A DNA stretch of 64,000 nucleotides from Sweltsa coloradensis (taxonomy: Eukaryota > Arthropoda > Insecta > Plecoptera > Chloroperlidae). A program made the translations under genes and the position numbers. Within the stretch, counting starts at the first letter, position 1. Every line of letters starts with the position of its first letter. This document shows positions 35,096 through 47,735 of the stretch, one piece after another. A model generated the notes under the pieces. It did not search any database and was not told where the DNA came from. It was given only the letters and a program-made list of their open reading frames with translations. The stretch covers positions 310,001 to 374,000 of the forward strand of contig JAMZAV010000911.1 of the NCBI GenBank assembly GCA_024449915.1. The letters are read 5' to 3'.

Positions 35096-37460
35096 GTATG
35101 CCTCATTCCAAGGGTGCCACAAAATTGTGGCATTCTTATTTTTTTGCACTTCTCTATGGACTTGCCCTGTTTTTTTAATTCATTTCATATGAATATATGC
35201 CTTTAACGTGCCTAAAACATAATTGTGAAGGAAAATCATACTTTACTTCTTATTTTTCACTTTTAAATTCTTTCCTAGTGTTTATTTATTAAACACGTGG
35301 GTACTCGTTATAAATAATAATCATTGGGACCTTTTTCACTGTTCGTAACAAAATATTTATATTTATATATTTATAACATTAAAATAAAATGTATTTTGTT
35401 AACTAACAGTTGAAAAAAAGTCCACTGATTTATATGTATAACGTTACTACGGGTTACTCATCTTGGCCGCTCCACCTACCAAACCTCATTCGCGCCCCCA
35501 CACTACGAAACCCCTGGGTTAGGGATATAGCGGAAAGCTGCGAGTGCATGCATGAAGCGTGCTGGCGTGATTCTTAATTTACAAAAATAAACTAGATCAA
35601 CTCTACAATAATAAGTACCGTACCAATGTTGAAGGATACAGGGATTTTCTTGCATCATGTTGCAAGCAGTACAAGCAGTAGAGGAATGCAGTTCAGTGAT
35701 CGAATCTGAAACAAGACGATTTGAATGATTGTAGAGAACATGAGATGAATAGTTTATATTAGTATACTAATTATTAGGATGTAGGAAGGTGATTGTGACC
35801 TATTAATTACACACTTCTGGAACTTTTCACAAAAAAAATTTAATAAAATAAAGTAAGTAAGTTAAATGTTGTAGTAACTTTGGATCCTTTCAGTACTCTT
35901 TTTAATGACACCAATTAAAACATGAACACTGTCCCATAACCACCAAACATCGATAGCCATTGGCCCATAGCAAAAAACTATCACGTACATATATGATCTA
36001 CCAACACCACAAAAGCCCGGGCCAAAAACGGCAGAGGACAAAAATCAAAGAAAAAAGGCTGCGAAAATAAATGTAATCAGTACAGATATGGTTGTCATTT
36101 CATTATACCAATTGGTGCACAATGAACTTGTTGCTCACTCTGGGGAAGGGAAAACACAGAAACACCAACCATCAATGTGAAACGATGTGTTAGAGTATTG
36201 AGTTTTGAAACTTATTTTGAAGATGAAATAAATATGTGCTGCGTGCAGAATTCACAAAAAAAAAATTGGTGTTTCTAAATAGTGCCAGGTTTCCACTCAT
36301 TCAAGTATAATTTTTACATAAAGTTGACATATTTTCAGGACAATGGAAAAAACAGGGTGGAACAGCCTTTTTAAAACTAGAATACTAAATACCATAGGCC
36401 TATAGTTGTTACCTCCCTACTTATTATAAATAGACTGGACATATGATGCACATATAAAACAAATGAAACAAACAAAGTGATCACAAACTTGTTTTTTGCA
36501 GTAAAGTTTTAAGTTAAGGCAAAGGAAATACATATAAATAATATGTATTCCACCACAGTTGATCCAAACTAGTATAATATAGATTCTGACAATGTTTGTT
36601 TGTGGCTACTACCTACAGTATCCGGTATATGCAAAAAAAAAAAGTGAAAGTTTGACGTTATCACAAAACACACACTAAGTAGCACATAAAAGAGTTTACA
36701 TTATAACAAAAACCATAGTGATATATGCGATGAATATCGCGGGATGAATAAGGCCTACTTAATATTATATACAATTTTGGTGCTAAGGAATTTGTCAAGG
36801 AGTAAAATGGATGCATATTAGATATGCCTTTACTTAGTTTTTAAACTGATGAAGGCATTAATTTTCATATAACAAGGAAATTTGTTGTAGATTTTAGCTG
36901 CAAAGTAGCACTATAATAACTAGTACATCTATATTGTTTTTAATATAACTTATTAACAACCACATAATCCTAAAATATTGCAGATATTTTAAAACTAACC
37001 AACAGGATTAGTTAAACAGTGGTCATTGCTCGCAATAGTTGCTTTGTAGGCCTAGATTATTTTAGACCAGTCGCGCTGGCACTGCCGGGTCGTGTAGAAA
37101 AAACTATAAATGCATTGAGACATGGCACGGTGGGTTGATAAGTGACACTATGTTTATAGTTTGAGAAAGAAGTTTACTTGTGCGTAATGATTCTCATGAC
37201 TCGAGTCATTAGCTTAAGGTGACCAGACGTACCGTGACCGGTACATTACCGTTCAGCAAACACTTCGTACCGGTGTCCAGAGACTTGTTAACATGACGTA
37301 TTTGTACCGGTTTTCAATTTGTGATGGGAAATGTCCAGTTAGTCTGTCAAATGTACACGTGTGGGGAAGGATTAATGTTTAATTAAAAATACACTGCTCG
37401 GATAAATACTAACAGTAATAAACATTGATATAGTTCTTCCACTCCCAAGAAGATAACTTG
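35096..37460. other. Long stretch without a recognisable gene
   Basis: AT-rich. A lone GC-rich block at 35470-35525 (reverse complement CCCAGGGGTTTCGTAGTG then GGGGGCGCG) resembles one hAT terminus without a partner. Nothing else is supported. Confidence 0.5.
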
Positions 37461-37468
37461 ATTTTCTC

Positions 37469-39217
37469 TAGGGGTGTGCTAGACTCATTCAATGATTTTG
37501 ATGGAGGGAGCCGGGTCGGCTTGAGTGCGAAAATGTAGATATCTTTATCTATCTTGGCGTTAACCGTAGGAACCGGAGGGGGGGGTGCAGGGGGGGCAAA
37601 AATTACTGAGTTAAATATTATCCAAGAATTTATGTAGAAAGTATGCACTTTACACTTATACAATTCGACACTCCACCTTGGTAAAACGAATATGTTTGGG
37701 TGTAATGCTTCGTCATTAACAAAAAAATTAGGTTTGAAAATTTACTAAATATGGGCCAACTTCACGTTCATGTTTTTAGTTTTTAGAACGCAGATAGTGG
37801 CAGTAAAACATTGTTTACAGAGGTCCAGAAAGCAGTTAAAACATGACGAAATAAACTTGGTCTGGTTGAAAATTGTTTCGCCTTCGTGAAAAAGCCTCTG
37901 GCGACTGGGGCTTCGCCCCAGACCCCAAGCTGACACGGCAGCATAATCTTCTGAAGGATTTCACCACCCCCCCCCTACTTTCAAATGTTCCTACTGCTCT
38001 CTGACCAACCCTCTGAATAATCCATTATACTAACCTCAGTCTTTTGATACCACATTTGTGTTCTTTTGGGAAGTTCTGAATTTTTTTTGCACAAATAATA
38101 AAAATATTTCACTATAATGTTTGTATCAACATTTTCAAGTTATACCACTTTTACAGAATTATATGTCATAGTCTAGCCCTAAAACATCATTCATTAAAAT
38201 GATCTAGAGAGGGATTAACATTTTAAATCAATTAGATGTTTACTCTTTAATAAATTTTTAGCAAACATAACTAGGACATATCAGTAAATAAAATTAATAT
38301 TGAAATAAATTGTAAAAAACAAATATATAGTAGGTATGGGAAAAAAAGCTTTAATTCGTAAAACGTTTAACCCCTTGAACTAATTGCGTTTGTGTAAACG
38401 TTTTAAACCCTAATTTCTAAAAGAAAAACAAAAATCGGCTCTTGCATTTAGACCCGGCACTTCCACCATATGTTAACAGACACGATGTCATAATACAGCC
38501 TGGTACCCGGCACCCCACCAAAATTGCATTTTTAGAAAATTATCGGACTCATCTGTTAGCCCGTGTTTGTGTAGGCTCCAAAAGTGATAACAAAATAAAT
38601 TTCATTAAAAAAAAAATTTAAAAAATTTATTTTTATTTTTACTAACGTTTTGCGAATTTAATAACCTCTAACCGTCCACGAAAACGTTTAAAGTTTAAAA
38701 CGTCCCATCCCCTATACCCGAATCCTGTCGGAGTCGGACTCCATTTTCAAGGTATTCCATCAGTCGGGGGGGAAATTTTTTTTTTTTTCTTTTTTTTTTT
38801 GATGATAAATTGAATGAGATTGCACTTGTTGTCTCGTTAGTGTTATCTTATCTCAAAAGTTAAACATAACAAAATCAGCGAGAGTCTTGGCCGGGCCAAG
38901 AGAAACGCAAGTAGTGATACGTAGTGGGTGGAGGGTGGGGGGGGGGTTGGGGTCTGGGAACGGCTCCCGAAACACGTGTGCAACTAGTGTAGTGGCTAAA
39001 AATAACTTTTGCATAAAAAAAAATTTAAAAAAAAAAAAAAAAAATTAGTGCGGATTGGGAAGTCGGACTCCTACCCGGCTCCCAAGGCTCCGGATTCGAC
39101 TCCATATTTACACCCGATTTGTCATCACTAATATATAGTCCAAAGGCAACAAATTTAAAAAAGACGAATTTACTTGGACTTGACTCGAATGAAAAAATCA
39201 GGACTTGCACACCCCTA
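37469..39217. mobile_element. 1.75-kb hAT-type non-autonomous element, TSD ATTTTCTC
   Basis: Termini TAGGGGTGTGCTAGACTC and, reversed, TAGGGGTGTGCAAGTCC, flanked by identical ATTTTCTC at 37461-37468 and 39218-39225. Interior has poly-C, poly-T and poly-A tracts and a CTGGGGCTTCGCCCCAG word (about 37905). No transposase frame is visible. The 8-bp duplication and TAGGG-type ends fit hAT. Confidence 0.8.
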
Positions 39218-39439
39218 ATTTTCTCAGTCATTATTTGCATTGATTTTGTTTATCAATAATGAAATATCAAAATGTAATAATCATGTAATTGAAGTACGTT
39301 TTTGATTGATGACATAGGCCTACCTACACTAATTATTTTGTTGTTTAGACAAAATGTATTAAAAATTAAATCATCCATATGCTATACAAATTCAATGCAT
39401 TTTCAATTATCTTTATTATTGATTGGGACTTCATTAGAG

Positions 39440-39530
39440 GGTTGGCTTGGTCGCTTTGATTAAAGTCCTCCACTGAAAATCAGTTATATAACTGAGTGGA
39501 TAGACTCTAAATACAATTTATTTATTTATT
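39440..39530 (-). repeat. Dispersed repeat E, copy 2
   Basis: Reverse complement of 40-130, including the CAGTTATATAACTG stem and the adjoining TTTATTTATT stretch. Confidence 0.75.
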
Positions 39531-39786
39531 TTAATTTTAATACATTTCACGCATTATTTTCTGCCGAGGGCTTGTATTTTATTTTGTACTATCATTTTTA
39601 AGCCACTAGATAAAGATTTTATGACTACGAAAATGTACACATTAAAACCATTTTTAATTCATCTTTTCAAGTCAGAAAGCTGTTTTCGGGTATTTGACCA
39701 AATAGTAGCTCCGAAAAAAAATATGCCTCCTGCGCGCTGGCTGGGGCTCTGGCCCCAGACCCCAAAATGGTCTATGGAAATACAAA

Positions 39787-40675
39787 CTAGGGAAGCTTCG
39801 CAAACGCTTTTTTTAGTCGTGCGTTGATGGATGAGCTTTTTAATTATTAAATGTGAACATTAATTTTAAAATAATAAAAAAACATATTAATAACACGGCC
39901 CATAACAAAGCAATTCATAGGTCGTTGGATCTTTGTTGTTTGTAACAAGGCTGTGAGTAAGGTATAAAATCTCCTGTGAAGTTTTCATACAAGGCTGTGA
40001 GGAAAGATCCTGAGAAATCTATATTTCGTGCTATTTGGCGGATTCTGACCAAACGGGTGGGCCTACAAACGTTCGTATTTCACATGGACATGATGGTAAG
40101 GGTGATGTATGACTTTTGAAAGAAAAAGTTGAAAAAGTTAGCCAGAATCTATAGAATAAAAAGGTTGAATTATTTAACACCTCAAAATACTCAAACTAAA
40201 CATTCTAGAATCTAGAAGAAGAATTATAGAAAATAAAGGTTTTAATATTTAACAAACTCAAAAAAACTCAAATAAAACATTTATTTCTAGAGATTCTGGC
40301 TAAAACTTTTCAACTTGTTCTTTCAACGTCAAGACATCACCATTACCTCTAATGTGCATGGAAAATATGAACGTTGTAGCCCCACCCGTTGTTCAGAATC
40401 GGCCCAAATGTCACGGAAAATATCGCACTAAAAATCGAAAAAAATCGTTATTAAAAGTACGATAGTCATGAGGAAATATTCTTCAATTGTACCAAAAAAA
40501 TAGCAAGTCTAAGTTCAGAGATTTCAAGGTCCTCAAAGTTTCATCAAGATCGCATATTGCCGTTTGCCGGGTAGAGAGCGAACAAACAGGACAGACAGAA
40601 AAAAAAAAAAAAAAACCCCGGAGCTTAGATTTTTGGAGGGGCGGTTGAAATTGAAGTCTTTGCTCGCTCATCCAA
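39787..40675 (-). mobile_element. Type A unit with internal hairpin
   Basis: CTAGGGAAGCTTCGCAAACGC start and GCTCGCTCATCCAA end. Inside, 40025-40155 and 40295-40405 are reverse complements (GATTCTGACCAAACGGGTGG versus its partner), so the unit itself folds back. Near the right end is a GACAGACAG tract followed by a long A run (40586-40615). Confidence 0.75.
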
Positions 40676-41512
40676 ATATTCTTACACTTGAGTTGTCCCA
40701 GTTTGTAACGCTCAAAAATATGGTCACCTTAGTCATAGCATGGCCATTCACACACATGTGATAATTTCTAAGACGGTTTATTGAACAAAGAAAGTAGAAC
40801 TACCGATCCTTGATTCACACGGGGTGCCTCCAGCAAAAGGTTGACCTAGCAACCGTATCAAAATACACTTAAAGTTGAAGCAGGATGAGACTGTATCACT
40901 TCGTCGTTACAACCAGTGGTGGTAGGTCAGCCAACCTTGAAATGGAGGTTGTAAATTAATGTCATCAGCCTGCCCAACAGTGTGCATGGTTTCTAGCAAA
41001 ATCTGGGAAAAGTACATTAAAGTTAAACAGATACAAATTTACTATTTATTTAGTTCATTAGGGCATCCAATAGGCAATTCATATCAATAATTAAAGGCAT
41101 ACCATTAAACTAATAAACTCAGAACACGGCAGGCATATCTTTGGCAATATAAGTGGACATGTTCAGATATTACTTATAGAATCTAGCGAGTTCCACAAGA
41201 AATCTGTCTTCAACGGTACCTACTAACAATTAGTGATGACACCGGCACACGATAATCAAATTATCTATCAAAAATCAATAATGGATATAATTTCGATAAT
41301 CGATAACCACAATGCATTTTATCGATTGTCGAAATATCAAATAATTCGTCAATGTGGCACGGAAGAAAAACTCGAAATACGGAGAAGCCTTATCTCACGT
41401 TGTGCCATGCACTGGGCTGGGCTGATGGTTACACTCGAGATTTATGTTGGGGAACGTAAATCTATTAGTCGAATAAATATTACATGAAACTTTTTGATTT
41501 TTTTTAAAAAAA
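40676..41512. other. No gene identified
   Basis: Contains ATCGATAATCGATAACC-like words at 41290-41340, typical of decayed hAT interiors, but no pair of termini could be proved. Confidence 0.4.
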
Positions 41513-41745
41513 AACCATGCTTATATTTAAAATGTACTAAAAAGCAAAAAATAAATTTTCGCCCAACAAATTTTTCCTTAATCGGAAATTTAAAGGCGTT
41601 GGGCGCATTACGTATTGACATAGATTACGAATTTTGGGTTCATGGAAGGAAAGCGCCCAACGCTTTAATCCGAGTAAGGCAAAAATTTGATGGGCGAAAT
41701 TTATTTTTTTTAACTTTTAAGTACATTTAAATATAAGCGTTGTTT
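41513..41745. repeat. Long hairpin (two ~93-bp arms, 43-bp loop)
   Basis: 41516-41609 and 41653-41743 are near-perfect reverse complements (landmarks TTCGCCCAACAAATTTTT and AAAGGCGTTGGGCGC versus GCGCCCAACGCTTT and GATGGGCGAA). The open frame across it exists only because of the arms. It could be a snapback MITE. Confidence 0.85.
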
Positions 41746-42094
41746 ATAAAAAAATTATTTTTTCAGTAATATTATTTTATTACTTTTTTAGTTTAACGTA
41801 ATAATGTATTTATTTTTTTATATTTTTTAAATTATATGTATTATTTTTTTAACAATCCATTCCTACCGTGATAGATAACAGTGTTGTGCGCTCGGAACAA
41901 ACTCCATGCCGATCAAAACTGTGAGGTCGAAACCAGGCGAGGGGACACGCAACTTTACGTACATGGTGAATGACTCACCGCAGGGGATTGTAAGTTGGAG
42001 CGTGGTGAGTGTTGTCGTCGCATAGCAATAAAGGACAAGATAGACGACAGGACAGACAAACAAACACATGAAGCTGATTTAGCAGTGTACGTCT

Positions 42095-42450
42095 TGTGTG
42101 AAAATTTCAAGCTTGATGGACTTTGGGAAGTGGAGGTGAAATATAAATTCCCATATAAAACGTAATTATTAATTCGATGAGTTAATTGATTACCCTAATT
42201 AGTGAATCTCGTTAATTGATTCAATCTATGTTATCAAGAAATAATATGTCTGTGTGAAAAATTTCAGCTCGATCGGGCATTGGGAAGTGGGTGAAATATC
42301 GATTCCCATATAAAACTTTAATTATTAATTACGATGAATTAATTGATTAATTTGAGGATCTATTAATTGATTCATCTATTGTCGTCAAGTATATGTATGT
42401 TCGTGAAAAATCTTCAGCTGATTGGACATTGAGAAGTGGCGTGAAATATC
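42095..42450 (+). repeat. Tandem repeat, ~165-170 bp unit, 2.5 copies
   Basis: Unit landmarks TGTGAAAAATTTCAGCTCG, GACATTGGGAAGTGG, TCCCATATAAAAC and GATGAATTAATTGATT. Leads directly into a GACA tract. Confidence 0.75.
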
Positions 42451-42467
42451 GATTGTAAGATCCGTCC

Positions 42468-42541
42468 GTCCAGACAGACGACAGAAAGACAGACAGACAG
42501 ACAAAAACAGACAGGGACAGACAGACAGACAGACAGACAAG
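42468..42541. repeat. (GACA)n microsatellite
   Basis: CAGACAGACA repeats with minor interruptions. A second tract lies at 42600-42636. Confidence 0.9.
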
Positions 42542-42599
42542 CACAATAAGCTAATATAAGCAATTGTAATGAAATATTGAAATCATTAAGATTTGTCTA

Positions 42600-42636
42600 G
42601 ACAGTGAGACAGACAGACAGACAGACAGACAAACAC
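42600..42636. repeat. (GACA)n microsatellite, second tract
   Basis: Nine or so GACA units. Confidence 0.9.
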
Positions 42637-42639
42637 ACG

Positions 42640-45138
42640 AAGCTACTATAAGCGTGTGTAAAAAGGAAGCCAAAAAACACATGACATCGAAGACAGCCAG
42701 GTATGTAAATGGAACGTGAATTGTTTTGTTTTGACTCACTTGCCACTGAGGTTCCACTTGGCCACTTATAGGTCGGAACAGTTTATTAGTGATATCGATT
42801 CGAAATGACATACTATTTTGATAATCAATAATTGAAACTAGTATACGATGTGCATCCATACTAAACAACTGTGACAGGTCTAGCTGAGAGGAATATAAAG
42901 ATTCGGCATTAACGTTGGCTAGCTAGATGATTGTTTCTGCAAGATTAATTTCAGTCGGTTTTCTTCAGTATAGGTAAAGAGAAAAAATTTGGCTGTACAT
43001 TATAGTATTTTCTCTAAGAATTTATTTTTCATTGTTAGCGGTATTTTTGTTATTTAGGCCTACCGTCTAAAGAAGGATTCTTCATTTACCACCATTGCCT
43101 ATTTTGGGGGCGGCGCCTCTTCGATTCAAGCGGAATAAGTAGTCTTGTTAAACTGTCAAACCCTTAAATCCTCTTCGAGCTCGCCAAAGTATTGCCGATC
43201 GGAGGCTCCACTCCTTTCAACATAATACGGAAAAGCAATTTAAATGTGTTCGTTGTTTGAAGCGAGTCTTTTTGGCAACATCGAGGCATGCGTAACAGAA
43301 GTGGTAGTCAACATTTTGACGAAGTTTATAATTGGTACATAGCCGGCCTCTTTGTAAATTTTAGTTTCTTTGAGGGATTAGCATGGCGAATAAAATGAAG
43401 ATCTGAATTTTACCAATGGCAGGAAACACGATTTTGAAAATGCAACTTTTTCTCTAAAACTTGATCAAGAAAAAAAGAGTTAGTTGACATTTAATTAAAT
43501 CTACAGCAACACAAACCATCTACATGAAAGCTGTACCGAAGCCTACGAGGTGTAGTTGCCCCCCCCCCCCCCCCTGTTTTGAAAAATTATTTTGAAGAGG
43601 CCATTTTTTTTTTTACTTATAAATTGTAAGGCCTACAAATACCGTAATTGAAAATTAAGATGCCACAACTCCATAGAAAGTTAGAAAAGGGTTCATGAGG
43701 CTTCAGTCACAAAGTGTATAACATACTATAGATTACCAGACACACGTCCCCCCCCCGTGGCCCGCGACGTTACTGTAGCGCGCCCTCCGGGCCAAGTCAT
43801 TCCTGTTTTTAGGAAGTTCCGTTTAGATACGGGCGGCGTTACGGCTCAGTTCTCACGGCGACCCGTAAGAACAAACCTCCCCAATAAGCTTACTTGCTTA
43901 CGGTCGCAGGAGCGATATGACTCGCCGCCCCGCACCTAATTTTTTCTCCGACGATCACCCGCGTATGCGGTATGCGCTCATCGCCTGCATTCAAGACAGT
44001 GGACTCGTCGTTTTCGCTAGGGCTTTTATGGTGTTGAGAGATCTATATGCATAAGGTTATACCTCTTAAAACCACATTATAAAAATACAATAGAATAAAG
44101 TAAAACAAATAATATAAAGGAGGTTTTTTGTTTGGCCTGTGCCTGATCAGAAAATTTGAAAATTATAGTTCTAGGGCTAATTTTACAAATTACATATTTA
44201 AGAAAGTAGAAAAATCAGGGTGGTGGAACAGGACGGCAAAGGACTTTTTGTTGTTATGAAACTACTACGGTATGTATTCTGCATCGCCCTCTATACAATA
44301 TAGGCGACATTGACATGCTGAAGCACTTATATAGTTGTAGAAGCAGCAAAAACACTGGCTAGATTCAGTTTACCTAAAAAAATAAATAACATACATAATT
44401 TAGAGTGTACCCACTCAGTCACATGGATAAGGGTAAGTTGACAGAAGTGTTATTTTGCATTAAGTTTATGATTTTCCTTCTTTTTCGAAAGAGAGCAAAT
44501 ATTATTATGTGCTTTAAATTTACTTGGTTTATTGGCCGCGGAAAAGTAGTTTCCTGGAATTATTTAATCACTGTTTAGACAGATAATAGAGTACACTACG
44601 TGGGCAGATACGTGACGGGATAGGGCGAGATGCTGCGCAATATGGCCGAAATTATTCTGAAGTGTGAACCACAAACACGAGCTCGACTGTGAGAGGTTGA
44701 GAGCGAATGTGCCCCTAACCTGGGAGCTAACATTAACAACAAAAGGACGAAACGTTTTTTTTCCGGACCTCGTCGTTCGGTGTTAACTCACTTCGCGGGC
44801 TGCTGTGTGCCAGAGCCTTGTGCGACCTCAATTGAACGCCTCGGGGCTCGGAGCCCAACCCTTGCTTGCTTGGCGACGCACGCAGAAGGGATCAACACGA
44901 GATCGGTAGCGACGAGGTGTCTGTCTGTTATCTGTCTATTATCTGTCTGGCTACAGTCATCCCTCCCCTCCCCCTCCCCCTTCCCCAGTCCTTCCTTACC
45001 TTCAAAAGTCACAACACAGATGTGCGTAGCACCAGTCGATACAGAGCAAGAACCACTCACGTCTGTGGCGCGGTGGCATTTCTGTGTTGTGAAACTTGTG
45101 ATTATTGTTTATTATGGTTATTATTTATTTATGATTTA
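42640..45138. other. No gene identified; GC-rich islands
   Basis: Poly-C at 43557-43575, a CpG-containing block at 43740-43980, and another at 44770-45080 with a C/T tract (44957-45003). The 205-codon frame starting at 44780 reads through this tract into a type A repeat, so I do not call it a gene. The CpG blocks could be unmethylated promoter-like sequence but nothing supports a transcript. Confidence 0.4.
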
Positions 45139-45552
45139 TTTATTGGATGAGCGAAGCGCAAGACTCAATTTCCACCGACCCCACAAAAATTTAGCTCGGT
45201 TGTTTTTTTTTTTTTTTGTTTGTTTTGTTTTTCCGTTCGTTTGTTCGCCTCTCTACCGGGCAAACGGCATATGCGATATTGATGAAAATTTGACACGACC
45301 TTCGTTTTCTACTGAATTAGGACTTGCACGTTTTTGGTACATCGAAGAAATATTTCTCATGAAATATCGTACTTTTACGATTTTTTTCGATTTTTAAGTT
45401 GCGATATTTTAGTGCCATTTGGGCCAATTTAGACCAAACGGGTGGGGCTACAAACGTTCAGTATTTCACATGGACATTAAGGTAATGGTAATGTATACTT
45501 CTGAAAGAACAAAGTTGAAAAAAAGTAGCCAGAATAGAGAGAAATAAAGCTT
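45139..45552 (+). mobile_element. Type A unit, 5' part
   Basis: TTGGATGAGCGAAGCG after TA, followed by CACCGACCCC, the T-rich tract and GGCAAACGGCATATGCG. Runs to the end of the AGCCAGAAT segment, where a type B unit begins. Confidence 0.7.
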
Positions 45553-45553
45553 T

Positions 45554-46385
45554 TTGGGATGAGCGTAGCGAGCGGTAGTAAGCGAGCGAAGACGAAGATT
45601 CCATTTCACTACACTGGCAGAAAAAATCAGGAATGTTTTGTTTTTCTTTTTTCTTTTTTTTTGTATTTTGTCTGTTGTTAGCCACGATTCCGGCTAAAAC
45701 CGATACTCCAATTGCGATGAAATTTTATTGAGACCTTCGAAATCTCTGAACTTAGGAACTCCCCACGTTTGGAGCGCAATCCCCCCCCCCCCCCCCCCCT
45801 AAAAAAAATTTCTCATAAAAAATCGCAATTTTACGATTGTCTGTCGATTTTGAAAAAAATTTCTTCGATTTATATACCTACACGCTTTGTCCGATTGTAT
45901 GCTTTTTCACAGGACCTTTATTTAATGAATTTATTATATTCGTGGGAAAATTTAAGCGCAATCGAAAAAATGTTATTTCTCATGGAAAATCGCAATTTTA
46001 CGTAGGTTTTTCTTTTTAAAACAAATTCTTGACTTATAACACTACATGCTTGATCCGATGTGTAATGATTTTTTAACAGACTTAATTTATGAATCGATAT
46101 ATTTCGTGTGAAATTTGAGCACAATCAAATAATTATTTCTTATGAAAATCGAAATTTACGATTTTTTTCTTTTTAAAATTACGATTTAATAAAAAAATCT
46201 AAAATTACAGTTTATTTTTTTTTTTTTTTATTTTTTTTTAAAAAAGAATTTTTTTTTTAAATAATTTTTAAAAAATCTTCAACTTGGTAATGATTTTTCA
46301 CAGAACAGAAAATCGCATAAACACATGGCAGCTCAATGCACCAATACGCTCATCCAACAACGCGGCGGGACTAAGCGTTTTCCTC
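45554..46385 (+). mobile_element. Type B unit
   Basis: TTGGGATGAGCGTAGCG start, CATCCAACAACGCGGCGGGA and GCGTTTTCCTCG end, two to three tandem cores between. A C19 run at 45781 replaces a few bases found in other copies, so the local sequence is suspect. Confidence 0.7.
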
Positions 46386-46757
46386 GATATACGTTTTTTG
46401 ACTTTTTGTGCGATATGTTGTACCATTGGGCCAATTGTCTGACCAAAAGGTTCGGGCCTACAAACGTCATATTATACATGGACATTAAGTTGGTTATGGT
46501 GATGTAGTACCTTATGAAGAAATGTTGAAAAAGTTAGCCAGAATCTATAGAAAATATAGCTTTTAAGTAAGATTTTTACGTTAATAATAACAACAATTAA
46601 CAAGAAAAAGAAACAATAGAAACTTGACAACAATCACCTACAATTGCGTCAGCAGAAAACAAAGCACTTGCAAAAGTAAAAGATATCCACGCAAAACTAA
46701 AAGCTTTAAAAAAAGCTCATCATCAACCGCGGCGGGGACCTTTAGGGTTTTTCCTAG
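46386..46757 (+). mobile_element. Type A unit, 3' part
   Basis: Resumes with the type A interior (GGGCCAATTGTCTGACC..., CATGGACATTAAG) and ends CATCATCAACCGCGGCGG, TTTTTCCTAG. About 180 bp of interior is present both here and before the type B unit, so this is two overlapping partial A copies rather than one simply split by an insertion. Confidence 0.65.
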
Positions 46758-47187
46758 TTAATAAACACCATAGCGACCATGGATGATGTGACGAGCCTAA
46801 GGATGGGGCAGGGGGCTATAATATAAGGACATTCATTGGGCCAGGTCACTGCTGTTCACCCAAACAACTTTCTCCCGTTTAAATTTCAAATTACTTTAAT
46901 TGGTTTGGCAACCACATATAAGTCTGTTATTTATGAATTAGCTTCAAGGGACAAAAACATGGGCATTGTAATCGAAATAAAAATGGTAGATTTGATTGTG
47001 AATTAATTCGCGATGTTTTGTTTTGACGTCACTTCGATTTTCGGGGCAGTATTTCCGACATCCAAATAGCATACAGACACAAAGGCGGTCATCGAGCTAC
47101 CACAGAAAACAAAACCACGCGGCTCACTCCTCTCGACCAGGCGCCGGCACGGACAAGAGGGCTAAGTAGGCCTAGGCCACACACTAC

Positions 47188-47233
47188 CACAGATAACAGA
47201 GTACACTACACGTAGTGTACTCTGGTATCTGTG
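47188..47233. repeat. 46-bp near-perfect palindrome
   Basis: CACAGATAACAGAGTACACT is followed immediately by its near reverse complement, centred on CACGTAG. A half-match (CAGATAATAGAGTACACTAC) stands at 44580-44599. Possibly paired TIR ends or an operator-like site. Confidence 0.75.
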
Positions 47234-47590
47234 AACACTACGAACAAATGCGATACCGCGAGAGGGGGTGAGAAATATGCGGAGGGGGTGAGAAATAAGG
47301 TATGATCAGGTGGAAAAAAAAGCAACATTCTTCGATGCTCATTGATTCAAACAAGGGCAAATTCATAGAGGAATCAAAAAAGTAAACTATTTATTTGATT
47401 TGCTTCAACAATTTATTTTTCAAATAATAATGTCTCTCTTTCTTTATCACCATTAATACACGTATTTAGTGCCTAGGCATAACCAGTACAGGTTTGTTGA
47501 AGGCAAATCGGTTTGCTTTTGTTTTCTTCGTGCTTCTTTATTTAGAACAGCTGATAAGATAAAAACTAAATAAATAAATCAGCGTATGCA

Positions 47591-47735
47591 GAGTCGATCA
47601 CTCGGTCACACTCACACAAAACTGATTTTTCAGTGTGGGACAGGAGGACAATAAACCAAATGTGACCAAAGGCCAAACCCTGCAGGCCCTGGACGCAATC
47701 GACGATGTGAACGATAACTAACAAAAAGATCAATA
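47591..47735 (+). repeat. Dispersed repeat E, copy 3
   Basis: Diverged version of 62-190: GAGTCGATCACTCGG, ACTGATTTTTCAGTG, GGACGCAATCGACGATG, AACGATAACTAAC, AAAGATCAATAT. Confidence 0.65.

Noticed and set aside
41228..42858. A 1.6-kb hAT element (TTAGTGATG...CATACTAA)
   Set aside because: The candidate ends share only a loose resemblance and no matching 8-bp duplication could be found.
44780..45397. Open frame of 205 codons, the second longest in the window
   Set aside because: It runs through a C/T tract and then into a type A repeat end. It has no domain or conserved motif, and the overlapping minus and other plus frames are equally open.
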